Below are positions 1 through 12,600 of a DNA stretch of 64,000 nt, one piece after another. Numbering within the stretch: position 1 is the stretch's first letter; every line of letters begins with the position of its first letter. Under the pieces are notes generated by a model. It had not been told where the DNA came from, did no database searches, and was given only the letters and a program-made list of their open reading frames with translations. Made by a program: the position numbers and the translations under genes. This DNA comes from Apoda limacodes (taxonomy: Eukaryota; Arthropoda; Insecta; Lepidoptera; Limacodidae). The DNA lies in contig OX291553.1 in NCBI GenBank assembly GCA_946406115.1, positions 14,079,001 through 14,143,000 of the forward strand, in the 5' to 3' direction.

Positions 1-578
1 TAAAATTAGCAAATTAGCAAACCTTACTTCATCATAACACGAAAACTATTAGGTATAGGTTAAATTTAATATTTTCGGTGCTAAAGGAAAGTCCCTTCGT
101 CATGTAAAATTGCAAGTGTAAGTCTAACAGTTTTAGATTTTTGGGGGATACAAAGTAGCTCAAAATGTTTGTGTAAATATACCGATGTAACCCTTTTATT
201 TTTCGAACTTGGCTGGCACACTACGGTGTGAATGTACCTATATATAGATAAAAATTTATCCTTCGCCTCATCTACACGAGATTATCAATAAAACTTGTAA
301 AATAGTTCAAATTTAATCAGAAGCATTGAAGTGTTTTGTTTCCTATCCTAACAAGCTAATATTTATTTTAAAATAATTACATCGGAATCTCAATAGTTAC
401 CGTTATTATATTTATTTAACATTTCATCAACTTGATTAGTATTGATTAATAGTGGGTTATCTAGTAATCTTAAGATAAACAGGCTTTATATATCATTAAA
501 TTGGAAACCGTAAAAAATATTTTACTCGCGTGATACCCGCATCGAACAGCAAGCATTCTAATTATTGTAATATGCCCG
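1..578. other. AT-rich upstream region without a recognised gene
   Basis: No open frame or homology is visible here on either strand. The stretch is AT-rich and ends at the TATA box of the sphingomyelinase gene, so it is its likely upstream regulatory region. I see no individual site I can name. Confidence 0.4.
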
Positions 579-587
579 TATAAATAG
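579..587 (+). promoter_or_regulatory. TATA box of the sphingomyelinase-like gene
   Basis: TATAAATAG lies 54 bases upstream of the ATG at 633. About 32 bases downstream there is an initiator-like CCAGTG (around 609-614), close to the arthropod TCAGT initiator. The spacing fits a TATA-driven core promoter with a 5' UTR of roughly 20 bases. The motif and spacing are seen; the function is inferred. Confidence 0.5.
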
Positions 588-632
588 TAAAAAGGTTTTT
601 AAATATCACCAGTGAAACTTTTGTCGGCCAAA

Positions 633-3600
633 ATGAAATTTGTTATACTTTGGTTGATGTTAGTAGGCTTCGCTACTTCTAAAAGGCTAATATCTACAGG
701 TAAGTTACTTCGTTCACAAGTAAGTGATCTCTAATAATAAAAATAATAATGTGATAGATGTCATTTAGGTTATACCTACTCTAAGATTTTAACTTTCTAA
801 GTTTCTATATTTACTTCCTGTCCAATCCTTATTGTCTTTAGTTCATTAAGAACTGGCAAAGGGTACTTTTTTTTGTTACGGTGTAGGTACAGGACATACC
901 TATATAAAGCCCCCTAAGTACAGTGTAAGTCCCCCTAAGTATCATAAGCAGTGTTAAAGAGACGAGCTCACCATCTGTCATGCAGGACTAAAGTGGTGGT
1001 AAGAGTCTGCCCCCACATTCAGATCAGGGTCTGTTTCCAATCTCTGGTCACTTATTTTAATTATGTACCTATTTTTACTTCTGGGGATTAATACCGTGAT
1101 GTTATATATATATGTCAGAGCCATCTGGTTAAATTAGCCAGTTAATTGAAAGCCTAGACAGATCGTCAAGTATGGAAAAGAAAGGAACAGAAATCGCACT
1201 GTATAAGTCATGCATGTTGGGTTAGGTTCAGTTCCTCCTGTGTCACCGTATATCGTCAACGTAGCGAGCGGAGCGTTCTAGTCAAGTTTTATATAATAAT
1301 CTGTTCAGTTGTATGATAATTTCTTTACTCTACTTAACGATCTGCCTAAGCGCCCAATTAACTGGCAAATTTAACCAGACGGCTGTTACGTATATACCTA
1401 CGTAAATAAATACAAAAAGCTAATAAATTGGTAAAAAAATAATCAATGCTGGGTATAGAATGTTTTCAATACTCCTGTGTGCTTAGTGTGAGTTTTTGCG
1501 TATTTGTAACGCTACTTTCGCGTTCGCGTATTCATTGAAAGTCCTAAAGGAAAAAACCATTTAAAACGCGTCCGCTAGACCGCTAGAGGCACTCCTTCAT
1601 ATCCATAAAAACTCGCACCAAGCACACCGGATGATCAGATGCTTGTTTGATGGTCACATTAGTAAATCTTATTCTCTAAATTAATACCAAACTAAAATAA
1701 GATTTTAATAAAGTTCTTAATTGATACCTATGAAATAACATGCATGATGATAAGGAGAATGTTACGATAACGTTGAATTTGGACAAACAGTAAATGACCT
1801 TGCACGTGTACATAGTATCACGTGGTATCACCGTCTCCGCGATCACTTGAAAGTGCAAGTAAGCAGTACTATCAACAAAGTGTTGCCGTAGTAATATTTC
1901 ACAAACTGTTAGATCACTTTCAAGGACCTAGAACAAGTCTTTCGTTACCCATCGTAAAGGTTAAAACAGTAAAAAGGGGTCTATCTTATATATACAAAAC
2001 TACAGATAAGCAAGGCCACTGAAAGTGGTTAAAATTTTAGTAAAGCTACGGCACAGGCTAAGTTTTTTCTGTTTGAGACTAAAATAACGCCTTAATGTTG
2101 CGATACTTTTACAATCTAGTGTACTATCTAGTTACAGTTAGTTACAGTTAGGTAGTTCTGCTCATGACTTTGCTCTGACCTATGGATTCTCTCAGCTGGT
2201 ACTTTCTCCAACGAGAATACCAGATATAGAGGACCATACGAGCTCCTTACTGGACCTTCTGCTGACTACACGTCCGGATGGATACTCCGTCTCAGTGGAT
2301 GCGCCTCTTGGCTCCTCGGACCACTGTCTCGTCCGGACTCAAATGTCATGCACACAACCTGATCCTTCTGGGCCAACTAATTGGCGTCGTGTGTGGCATT
2401 ATAAGTCGGCAGACTGGGATGGATTGCGAGAATTTTATGCATCGTCCCCTGGAGGCAGATCTGCTATAGCTCAGATCCTGACGTCTGCGCAGCCGCAGTC
2501 ACTGAGACAATCCTCGCTGGTATGGAATGTTTCATTCCTAACCTGCGAGTAGCTACCGGCGTCAAAAAACGACCGTGGTTTAATAGGTCTTGCAGAGAAG
2601 CTAAAATTCTTAAGCAAACTGGGTATGAGGCTTGGACCACGGCTCGTAATAATAAGGATCCGAATATTTCTGAGTTAAAACGCAAATTAAATGCTGCCTC
2701 GAGGTTCAGTAAGAAAGCAACTGCCAGAGCAAAATTCCAATTCATCGGCAAAAAAGGTGGGCGACTTGCGAGCTATCCTTCTGGGAGTCGTGCTTTCTGG
2801 TCGCTTGCTAAAGCTGCCGAGGGGAACTTCTGCCAGTCGTCGTTACCACCACTGCGAAAGACCGATGGTGACTTGGCCCACAGTGCAAAAGAGAAAGCCG
2901 ATCTATTGGGCAGTCTCTTTGCCTCTAACTCGAATGTGAACGACGAAGGCGCTGTACCACCTACTTTACCTTGGTGCGGTAAGACCATGCCGGAAATCTC
3001 TATAACACAGCGCGAGGTCCGGCGGGCGTTGCTTTCCCTAGACGTTCATAAGTCGAGTGGGCCAGACGGCATACCAGCAGTGGTGCTTAAGCAGTGTGCT
3101 CCTGAGTTATGCCCTGTACACACGCGCCTCTTCACGCTTTCCTACCACACTAGGCAATTTCCGTCTCCATGGAAGACTGCAAATGTGCACCCGGTGCCCA
3201 AAAAGGGCGATAGATCAGATCCATCGAATTACAGGCCTATCGCTATAACCTCTCTCCTCTCCAAGGTGATGGAGCGTGTTATCAACACACAGCTTTTGAG
3301 ATACCTAGAAAAACACGACCTGATCAGTGACCGTCAATATGGCTTTCGCCACGGTCGCTCAACTGGTGACCTTCTAGTGTATCTCACACACCGATGGGCA
3401 CTAGCCATTGAGAGTCAGGGGAGGCATTGGCATGTAGCCTAGACATAGCGAAGGCGTTCGATCGGGTCTGGCACTGGGGTCTTCTATCGAAGTTGCCATC
3501 TTACGGAGTGCCCGAGGGTTTGTGCAAAATGGGTGGCTAGCTTTTTGTCCGGCAGAAGCATACGAGCCGTAGTTGACGGTAGTTGCTCTGATAGCATGGA

Positions 3601-6600
3601 CATTAATGCTGGTGTCCCGCAAGGCTCTGTGCTGTCTCCTACGCTGTTTCTACTGCACATCAATGATATGTTGACATCAACAACATACATTGCTATGCAG
3701 ATGACAGTACTGGAGACGCTTATTACACGGGCCATGCAAGCATCCCACGTTCCGTTGTGGAGGAAAAGCGTGAAGAACACAAGTCTCAAATCGAGATCGG
3801 TCTGTCCAAGGTCTCTGACTGGGGGCGGGAAAATTTGGTCCACTTCAACCCTTCAAAAACACAAGTCTGCGCGTTCACCGGCTAAGAAAACCCCATTCAC
3901 TGTAGTCCCACAATTCCAGAACACTCCCCTCTCCATCTCCAAGAGCATTGGGATCCTTGGCGTTGACATCTCCAGCGATGTTCAGTTCCGAGATCATTTG
4001 CTAGACAAGGTAAAGCTGGCGTCCAAAAAACTTGGTGTACTCAACAGAGCGAAGCAGTACTTCACGTCGGGGCAAAGGTTGCTACTTTACAAGTCGCAAG
4101 TCCGGCCCCATATGGAGTACTGCTGCCATCTCTGGGCGGGTGCACCCGGATACCAGCTTGGCCCTTTTGACTCGGTTCAACGACGGGCTGTGAGAATTGT
4201 CGACGATCCCAAACTCACTTGCGGTATCGAGCCCTTAAGTCTGAGGAGAGACTTTGCCTCCCTGTGTGTGTTCTACCGCTTGGATTGTGTTCTGAGGAAT
4301 TTTTCGAAATGATGCCCACGGCTACTTTCTACCATCGCACTGCTCGCCATCGACAGGGAATTCATTCTCACACTTTGGAACCGAAATGGTCGCGTACAGT
4401 GCGGTTTCAGAGAAACTTCCTCCCGCGAACGCTTGGGTTGTGGAATGAGCTCCCTGCCAAGGTTTTCTCTAAGGACTACAGTATGGGGTTCTTCAAAAAA
4501 GAAGTTATTAGATTTCTGAAGGGTCGGCAACGCGCGAGTGATGCCCCTGGTGTTGCAAGCGTCCATAGGCTACGGTGACCGCTTACCATCAGGCGGACCG
4601 TAGGCTTGTTTGCCACCTTAGTGGTATAAAAAAAAAAATACAACATTGCATTTATTATCTTTAAAAGAAACTAATCTTAATAAATTACAAGAAAAAGAAC
4701 CAATTAGTAACTAAAAACTAAAAATTATATTGAATATTTAGCTATTGCTCACGTGGCACGGTGGCAAGAATGCTGGCTGCATTACCTCGCTGAATAGCGA
4801 TATAGTGCAGTTATTGAAGTGAAAAATAGGATCTTACCTCCGATTTTTTTTACTGTGAACCGATTTGCATGAAATTTTGGAATTAGGCTCATCTTACCCT
4901 TAACTTCAAAAGTGAAAATGATCTGAACTCCGCCTATTATTTTTAAGGGGTGTAAACAACCCCTCAAAGGAAAAATTAACATTGAGCCATTTTATCGCTA
5001 GAAAACGTGTTTAATATTAAGGGCTGAAATTGTTAAATGTTTTCTAACACAATTAAGTCATAATAAAATCATTTTCAACCCCTTGAAAACCTTACAACCC
5101 TTGCAAACAACCCCTAAATTGAAAAAATCACAAAAAAATCCTTTGCTATGACATAAAAAGATTTAAGTATAGAGTAGATAATATTTTATGTTCTCTATCT
5201 TAATTATCGAATTTTTAACCCCCTGTCGACCCTTAAAACCCCTTGATAAAAAAATGTTTAAAAAAAAATCTTTTGATGAAATGAAAAGGATTCAAATGTA
5301 ATTCCACATTCTCGAAAATGATTATCATATTCACAAGCTTTTCAACCCTTAAAACTACCCCTAAATTAAAACAGTAAATATATATGATAATACATTTAAA
5401 AATAATTTAATTATAGAGTAAGAAATCATCATTTTCATGCCTACGTTTCCAAAATATATGTCCATATATATATATACATTTTGGGTCTCTATTACTGTTT
5501 ACTTTCACTTTGCTCCAAATATTCACACTCCGAAATTTTTAGTTTACTAAGTAGAGAAAAAATACGATTAGTTTTTGGACCATAACTCCTTCAATTTTGA
5601 TGCTATCACAACTTTTAAAAAACCATTTTAAATGTAATTAAAAGAGCTACAACTTTTTCATTACAATACATAGTGAAAAACCTTTTATTTTAAAACGGCG
5701 AAGGGTCAAAGGGCTCGAGAGAGACTGTGATTGCGCTGCCGCGCGCTCTTTAAACAATCATATCTCCGTCAATTTTTGTGTGACAGAAAAAAAAAACAAC
5801 AAATTTTTGTCAGAAAAAGACCTGCATTTTTTATTTTTATACTTTTGAACGTATCCTTCATCATTTTTGAGATATTATGAAAAGACGGTGGTTTTTGTGA
5901 AAATTCGAATTTTTTTTTTTTCTTAAAATCGTGATTTTTTTGAAAAATATCTGTCCTAAAGCAGCCAAACTGCTAGAATCTATCAAGCTCTTTATATTAA
6001 AGTTAATTCTAAACGGAATATGATTAATTTAAATTTTGGTGGAAATGGCATTTATGAAACCCATTGATTTAAAAGGAAAAACCATTAGATGTTCCTCTTA
6101 TTTGCATTACAGCTGACTCATTTTACGTGCAAAAGACTTTTAACAGTGCTCATTTTAAACACTACAAAACCCTATTTAATTGGAATGCATAAAATTTATT
6201 TGCTTGGCGCTAGATGGCATTAAATACATCGATTAAATTTCAGACAAATTAAAAAACTGCTTTGATCTTTAATATCTTAATAAGCTTAAGCTTAATATTG
6301 CACTTAGAACACTTCATAAAAAACCGATTTGTTCGGTTTTTTACCTGCTACAATTTTATTCATCATAAATTTTTTGTTTAAATGCATATATGAGATATTT
6401 GTAAAAAACCGATGAAAAACGTGAAAAAATTCCGAATTTTCAATTGCCAATTACTTGAAAAGTATTGGGTTTCTTAAAAAACTTTATAGAACATTATTTT
6501 CTTAAAATTAGGCCTTCTATCGATATCCGAAAAATTTACACCACCGATAAGGGGTGGCAACCACCCCAAGGGTGGGTGCGGAGTTCAGATCATTTTGGCT

Positions 6601-9600
6601 TTTGAAGTTAAGGGTAAGATGAGCCTAATTCCAAAATTTCATGCAAATCGGTTCACAGTAAAAAAAATCAGACCAATAACGCTTCAATGACTGCACTAAA
6701 CTCAATGACTTTCTTGGCGTGCTAATCTTCTGTGCGAGAAAAGTGCCAGTCCTCTTTTTGCCAGTTTACGGACTCTATGGGCGCAACTTCTCAACAGCAA
6801 ACGTCAAAAATACGTAATATATTAATTAAATAAAATAATTTAAAATAATTAAAAATAATTTCACCTGGTCGCTGCCATATCCTTACCCGCATCATTCGAA
6901 TGCAAGCTTTTACCATATGGTATTGCAGTATAACTACACCTAAGTAATCATTTTTCGACTTAGCGACTTTATACCTAAAAGTTTAAATAGTCTTTTCTAT
7001 TAGTATGAGGTTTTTTTAATATTCTTAGTCACCACATTTTTTCTACGTTTTTTAGAGGAAACAGAGGTATTATTCAAGAAGTTTATGTTAAACGAGTTAA
7101 CAACTGATGAACGCGAAACTCTTCAGGACGTGTTAGATGTATTCAGAATCGATGATGACCTAACTTCGGTTATTGAGAATTCAAGCGGCACTCGAAGCGT
7201 AAGAAATACATATTTGATTTTACATCACACCACTGCCTTTTACTTTCAATTTTTAAAAAAAAATCAACACTTGCTCATAAAGCAGCCTTAATCCACCGTT
7301 TTCAATAGTTTTAATAGCGTCCATTATGCACTTGTGCGGTAATGGCAATCACCTTTTACCTTAGTTTTTTTTTTAATTATTAGCTAGAATAAATTATATC
7401 TATAAATATCATCTGTGATGCTGTTCATTACTAGCTCACTTGTACCACAATGTACTGTTATATATGTAGGTTAGGAAGGTTTACCGATATTTATTCTTGT
7501 TTCAGACCCTTAATTGCTTATTATGCAGAAACATATTCAATACTTTGTTCGAGGGTGTGCAGCAAGGCCAAACAGATGCACAAATCATAAACACAATAAC
7601 TGTTTTATGCTACTCTTTAGGTATCGAAAGTCAAAAAATATGTAGCGGAGCCATTACCTTAAACTTGGTATGAGTTATAGTAATTTTGTTTCTTTAACTT
7701 TACTATACTTATATACAGTTGTACTATAAATTGATTTATGTGCTTATTTGCAGCCCATTTTTACTTACATAATAAGAACTACACCTGAAGCCACCCCAAG
7801 AGCATTCTGTAGCTTTGTACTGCAAACTGCAACTGATCCAAACGTGTGTGCTCATAACGATCCAAGGTTTGAGTGGCAAGTAGACTTGCCGCAGCCCAGT
7901 ACCGTGGTCCAAGTAAGTTCAACGACGTCTACCTAGTTTTACTAGAATTGAATAATATTGTCATTCCAACGCACAAAATATTTTTAAGCCTGTGTCGTTA
8001 TCGTCTATTTAAGAGGCTACTTCTGAACTAAATACCTATTCGTAAGCGAAGGTCTAATTTACTAAAGTAGCTGCTCCTTCCTGAGTGTTCTCACGTATGA
8101 AGGAAAGAGAAAATAAAAATATAAGCTACCTTTTTTTGGACGTAAGCGTGAAATCATTTAATCGGCATCATCATATCAGATTACGACATGAACTTCTCCA
8201 AACCTTACCTTACAAACCGTCTCCTTTTCTCCCGGTCCTCTACCTTCCGCATCCAGCCACCACCGGACTCCCTTTTAAGGTTTTTGGTCTAGTGTGAAAG
8301 CGTAGGGCGCCGCATGCTTTACCTTTCCTTAGGCGAAGATAACATTAAAATAAATTTAGAGATATCAAATATTTACTCATAATAACTTTTTAACAAAAAA
8401 ACAACCGGCTTCGAAATTTCAAGGTAAAAATAATTACTTATTGTCAAAAATCTGATCTGAATTGTCGTTAAAAGTTGGTTATATGCAAGTGAAGTGTGTA
8501 TAAACTATTAGCTACGCTTCAAACTGTGATTTAGATCAGATTTTTTGCAATATTTATTTTGACCTTTTTAGTGCAACTTTTTGGAGCCGGTTTTTTTTTT
8601 TTGTTAAAAAGTATTTTTACTCGTAAAGACGTTGCAATATTAACAAAGAATGTTAAAAATTGGTTCGGTAACAAGTACCGCACGATGAACTTCTCTTGAG
8701 ATTTTTTTTTATATTTATATTTTTTGAGAATTTCTACATGAAGATTATTATTGCGTCTTTAAAAAAATCAGATTTTTAGCGATAAAAAACAAACCGCTGG
8801 ACCGATTTGCACCCAGCCTTAGAATGCAAAGTTGACAACTAGAATGCGCGTCATATAATTTTGCACGTTTTTAAATGCGGAGCAATAATTCTTACGTATA
8901 TTGTTATGTTATTCTGTGCCTCCGCCACACAGAAACTTAAATGCTGACCATAGACGAATTTTAAATTGCTTTTTAAATGACGGAGTTCTCAGGTAACAAA
9001 CATTAAAAAAAAAAACAGTTTTTTAGCGATAAATACAAACCGCTGGACCGATTTTGCTCTTTTCAGATCTAAGTCATGACATAGTGTATCGATTGGTATG
9101 GTCACAAGACAAATTGGTCCATTGGTTCTTGTGATATCGAGGAGCAAATGAAAGCTAACCTACATACATACACACACATAACGCAAATTTAGCGATTTTG
9201 ATTTTCGGACCTTATAATAACTTCCATCAAGAGAAGTTAATAATCAGAATTAAGGTACTTAACTTAAAAAAATTGAGGTGTCTCTTCACAAGATCCCGCA
9301 CTTCTCCAAGTAGACCTATAATAATTCAACAAAAAGCATTTATACATAAGAATTGTTGACTATATTTAGCATTTGAAGAATGCTTACATACATACAGGTA
9401 GTTTTAAGGTATCATTCTATAATAGAATGGGTTTCTATTACTTTCAGACCCCATCCACTGATACACGACCATTAAAAATAGCAGTCTTAACTGATGCTCA
9501 CATCGACCCCCTTTACGAAGCATATGGGGTTGGCAACTGCGACGAACCTGTGTGCTGTAGAAGAGGACAATCTCCAGCCCAAAGTTCCTTACAAAGATCT

Positions 9601-12600
9601 GTAGTAGATCAATCTGTTATCCAGGAATCTTTAGTTAATATCAGCGGCAAACTGATGTTAGATTTAGACGTCGCTGATCAGCTTAGAGAAATGAGGCAAG
9701 TTTCGTTAAGAAACACTCGTAATGATGAACCAGCAGGTTATTGGGGTGATTACAGAAATTGTGACTCTCCAATTTGGGCTTATGATGATGTTGTTGAGAC
9801 CATTGCTGAGAACCACCCGGTAAGTTTTAATTTCTGTTTGATTTATTCATCAAATACAGGTTTAATCTATGATGCGTAAATTGACATATGGAAAACAAGA
9901 TACGTAGGTACTTCAAAAATCTATCGCCGTGGTCACTGGTCCGAGGTCATTACTCGAAAGCACTTCTAACGTCTGCGTGCGAGGGAAACATCCAACCATG
10001 TTCTGACTTAACAATATCGACTACGATTTTTGATTAGGGACTGGAATTTTGTGGAAAAACTATTAAGATATACCTAAAGTGTGGTGTGTGCTTTAAATGT
10101 GTATGTAAAGACATGGGTTTTGGCCAGATGGTCTCTATTAATTTTTCAATTGAATCTAATATATGTCATGTGGGTATAGTTTAATATTTAATTTAATTTT
10201 TAATTATTTTAAATTCTTGAGCTTTGAATTTCAACTAGCTTCAAAAAAATTTTATAATAACTATATCTAATATGAAGATGAAAGTAAAGAAAACGGGGTT
10301 TAACGCGTAGGGGAGAGTGGGTAGGATTCGTACACATTTTTTTGTAAGCCACATAAAAAAATAACTGTTAACAATTTTATAATAAATTCAATGCTGCTAT
10401 ATACCTCACTTATCTGGTTTTAATAATAATTAAGTGTCTTTTGAACACTAAGCAGCATGGCGATGCTACAGTGATTTTTCTCAAAAATGGGATTTCGTAC
10501 ATACCGTAGGGTACATTCGTACATAGTGGGGAACCTTCGTACAATCAAAGTTTTTACCATTTATTCAATGTAATATTATCATTTATTGAGATCAAAGTTA
10601 ACACTAAATCAGCCTTTATGTAGCAACAATTAACGATTATTCTTTTTTAAGTACTTGAATACTAATAATAACTTCTTATTTGTAGTAACAAAAAACTTGT
10701 GATATTTTTTTCTCTTATTAATAGGATAAATAATTAATTAACATTATAAATTATACCGTTACAGTAACGAGTCTTAGTTTTAGGTAATAATAGATGTATT
10801 ATCCAACATCATATTAAGATAAGTCTTTTCCGAAACTAAAGATGTGGGCTGTTCTCGCTGTTGAAGCAGATTTTGATGGCGACAGTGTGTGTACTACATC
10901 TGATATGTAAACTGTGCCCTCATCCAGTACCAGGCTTCTTCCTCAAAAATGAAACCTTGTATTCAGTGGGACTGTATTTTTTAAGCACCATAATATAGAA
11001 CAGACCTTTTTTTCGCGAATTTTACAAGGACAAAACATCCTTCTTTGATGTTAACTGATATAACTGGAGTTTCATCTTGAAAATCCGATTCCTCAGATAT
11101 CTCTTCTGTGGGAGAGCAAAAACTTTCTCTTAAACTTACATTAGCGACATCCTCAGATTCAGTCTCATTTTCACTGTCAGGCTTTACAGTTTTCTTTTGC
11201 CTCTTTGATTTAGTTGTATTTACAGTTTTCTTCAGTCTTTTTTGTTTGGTTGATAGAGAAAATAATGCTTGTTTCATCTCCTTGGCCTTTTGTTTCTTTT
11301 CTAGTTCTTGCTTTTTCAACTGTTTTGCTTTCTCTATTTCTTCTAGCCTTGTTTTTTCCGGAGTTTCTGTATATATTCTCGATTTTCCTGGCTGTCTTCC
11401 TTTATTCGACTTTTTCGACGCGTTTCTGTCCACTTTGGGGTAGGGCCGGATTACTTCCATATTTTTGCGCAGATTTTCTAATAGACAATGTTTTATTAAA
11501 AACTTCTTCTATCGCTGACTTCATTGCGTCTTCATTTACATCTCCCGATCTTGTCCCTTTTTTTACATATACTCGCGGCATATTGGTTCTGAAATAATAA
11601 TAACAATATTCATGGAATAGGATCTTTTTACTTACGCAGTTCAGAGTGGGGAGCATTCGTACAGTACGAATCAACCCCACTGACAACTGTACGAAGGTAA
11701 CCCAACCCAACAAATTAACAAATAAATTTGAAATCAAAATAACCGTTGTAGTTATCCCAAATTGGTTGTTTAGATATAAAACCTCGATATCAAATCATAA
11801 ACTATATTAATCACTTTATCTAATTAGAGCAAAACTTATAAGATTTAAACGTGTTTCAAGGTGAATACAAAATAAACTTACCTGGAGCGAAAACGCGAAT
11901 GAACCTGTCGTGTCGAAGATGGCGTATACGTATGAGTGGGAGTTACCCACACAAACGTGAACACGCCACTGTATTCAATAGCGGGGATATCACCACTGTA
12001 CGAATGCTCCCGGTGTACGAATCCTACCCACTCTCCCCTACCTAAGTACTATGGTAAAATACGTTTTCCCGACTTTTCAGCTGGGATGCACCAGCCTTGC
12101 ATGGTCACTTGGCAGACTGGCGGCGCAGCTTCACCCACCGACAATATTGGAAAACGAAATTTTAAATAATTCTGACAGAGTTTTGAAATGTTACAGGATG
12201 TTGATGTGGTATATTACGTTGGAGATTCAATTGATCATGGCGTTTGGGAAACCTCCTATGACTTAATCAACGATATGAACTCATACATAATCGAAAAACT
12301 AAGAAGTACTTTTGGAGATGACGTCCTAGTTGTACCAGTCATTGGAAACCACGAGTCTCAACCCACGAATCAGTGAGTTGGCGGTATTTATCAAAGTTTT
12401 GAATTTTTATTAGTATGGTATTAGGTACTTAATCTCCTTTCTTGTACAGATTTGCACCAACTAGGGTGACTGGAGAAAGATTAAATACGACATGGCTATA
12501 CGAAGCCTTGGCAAACAAATGGGATCATTATTTGACTGAGGAAGCGAAAGCATCCCTCAGGGAGCGTGGTGACTTTTCATTACTCGTTAGACCTGGGCTT

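Larger units (their letters stand above)
2155..4635 (+). mobile_element. Non-LTR retrotransposon, CR1/Jockey group, degenerate copy 1
   Basis: The copy is 5'-truncated. It begins inside the C-terminal part of the endonuclease (motif GSSDHCLV near 2315) and continues through the reverse transcriptase: SSGPDGIPAV, NYRPIAITSLLSKVMERV, QYGFRHGRST, then AGVPQGSVLSPTLFLLHIND and a YADD block at about 3690-3715. It ends in the family 3' end ACCGCTTACCATCAGGCGGA and an A-rich tail near 4628-4638. The frame is broken at about 2460, by a one-base loss at about 3420 compared with copy 2, and again around the YADD motif, so no full protein can be made. It lies in intron 1 of the sphingomyelinase gene in the same orientation. 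The clade name is tentative. Confidence 0.88.
10310..12038 (-). mobile_element. pogo-like DNA transposon, internally deleted
   Basis: Terminal inverted repeats are visible: GGGGAGAGTGGGTAGGATTC at 10310 onward and its complement ending at 12038, about 25 bp and perfect. Both ends are flanked by TA (10308-10309 and 12039-12040), the target duplication expected of the Tc1/mariner-pogo group. The minus strand carries an N-terminal helix-turn-helix and a C-terminal transposase tail, but the DDE catalytic core is gone. TTCGTAC or its complement recurs at both ends and inside. It interrupts sphingomyelinase intron 5. Confidence 0.88.

Noticed and set aside
11108..11597. Plus-strand frames 11108-11443 and 11214-11597 rich in F, L, V and S
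   Set aside because: They are antisense shadows of the lysine- and glutamate-rich pogo transposase tail on the minus strand.
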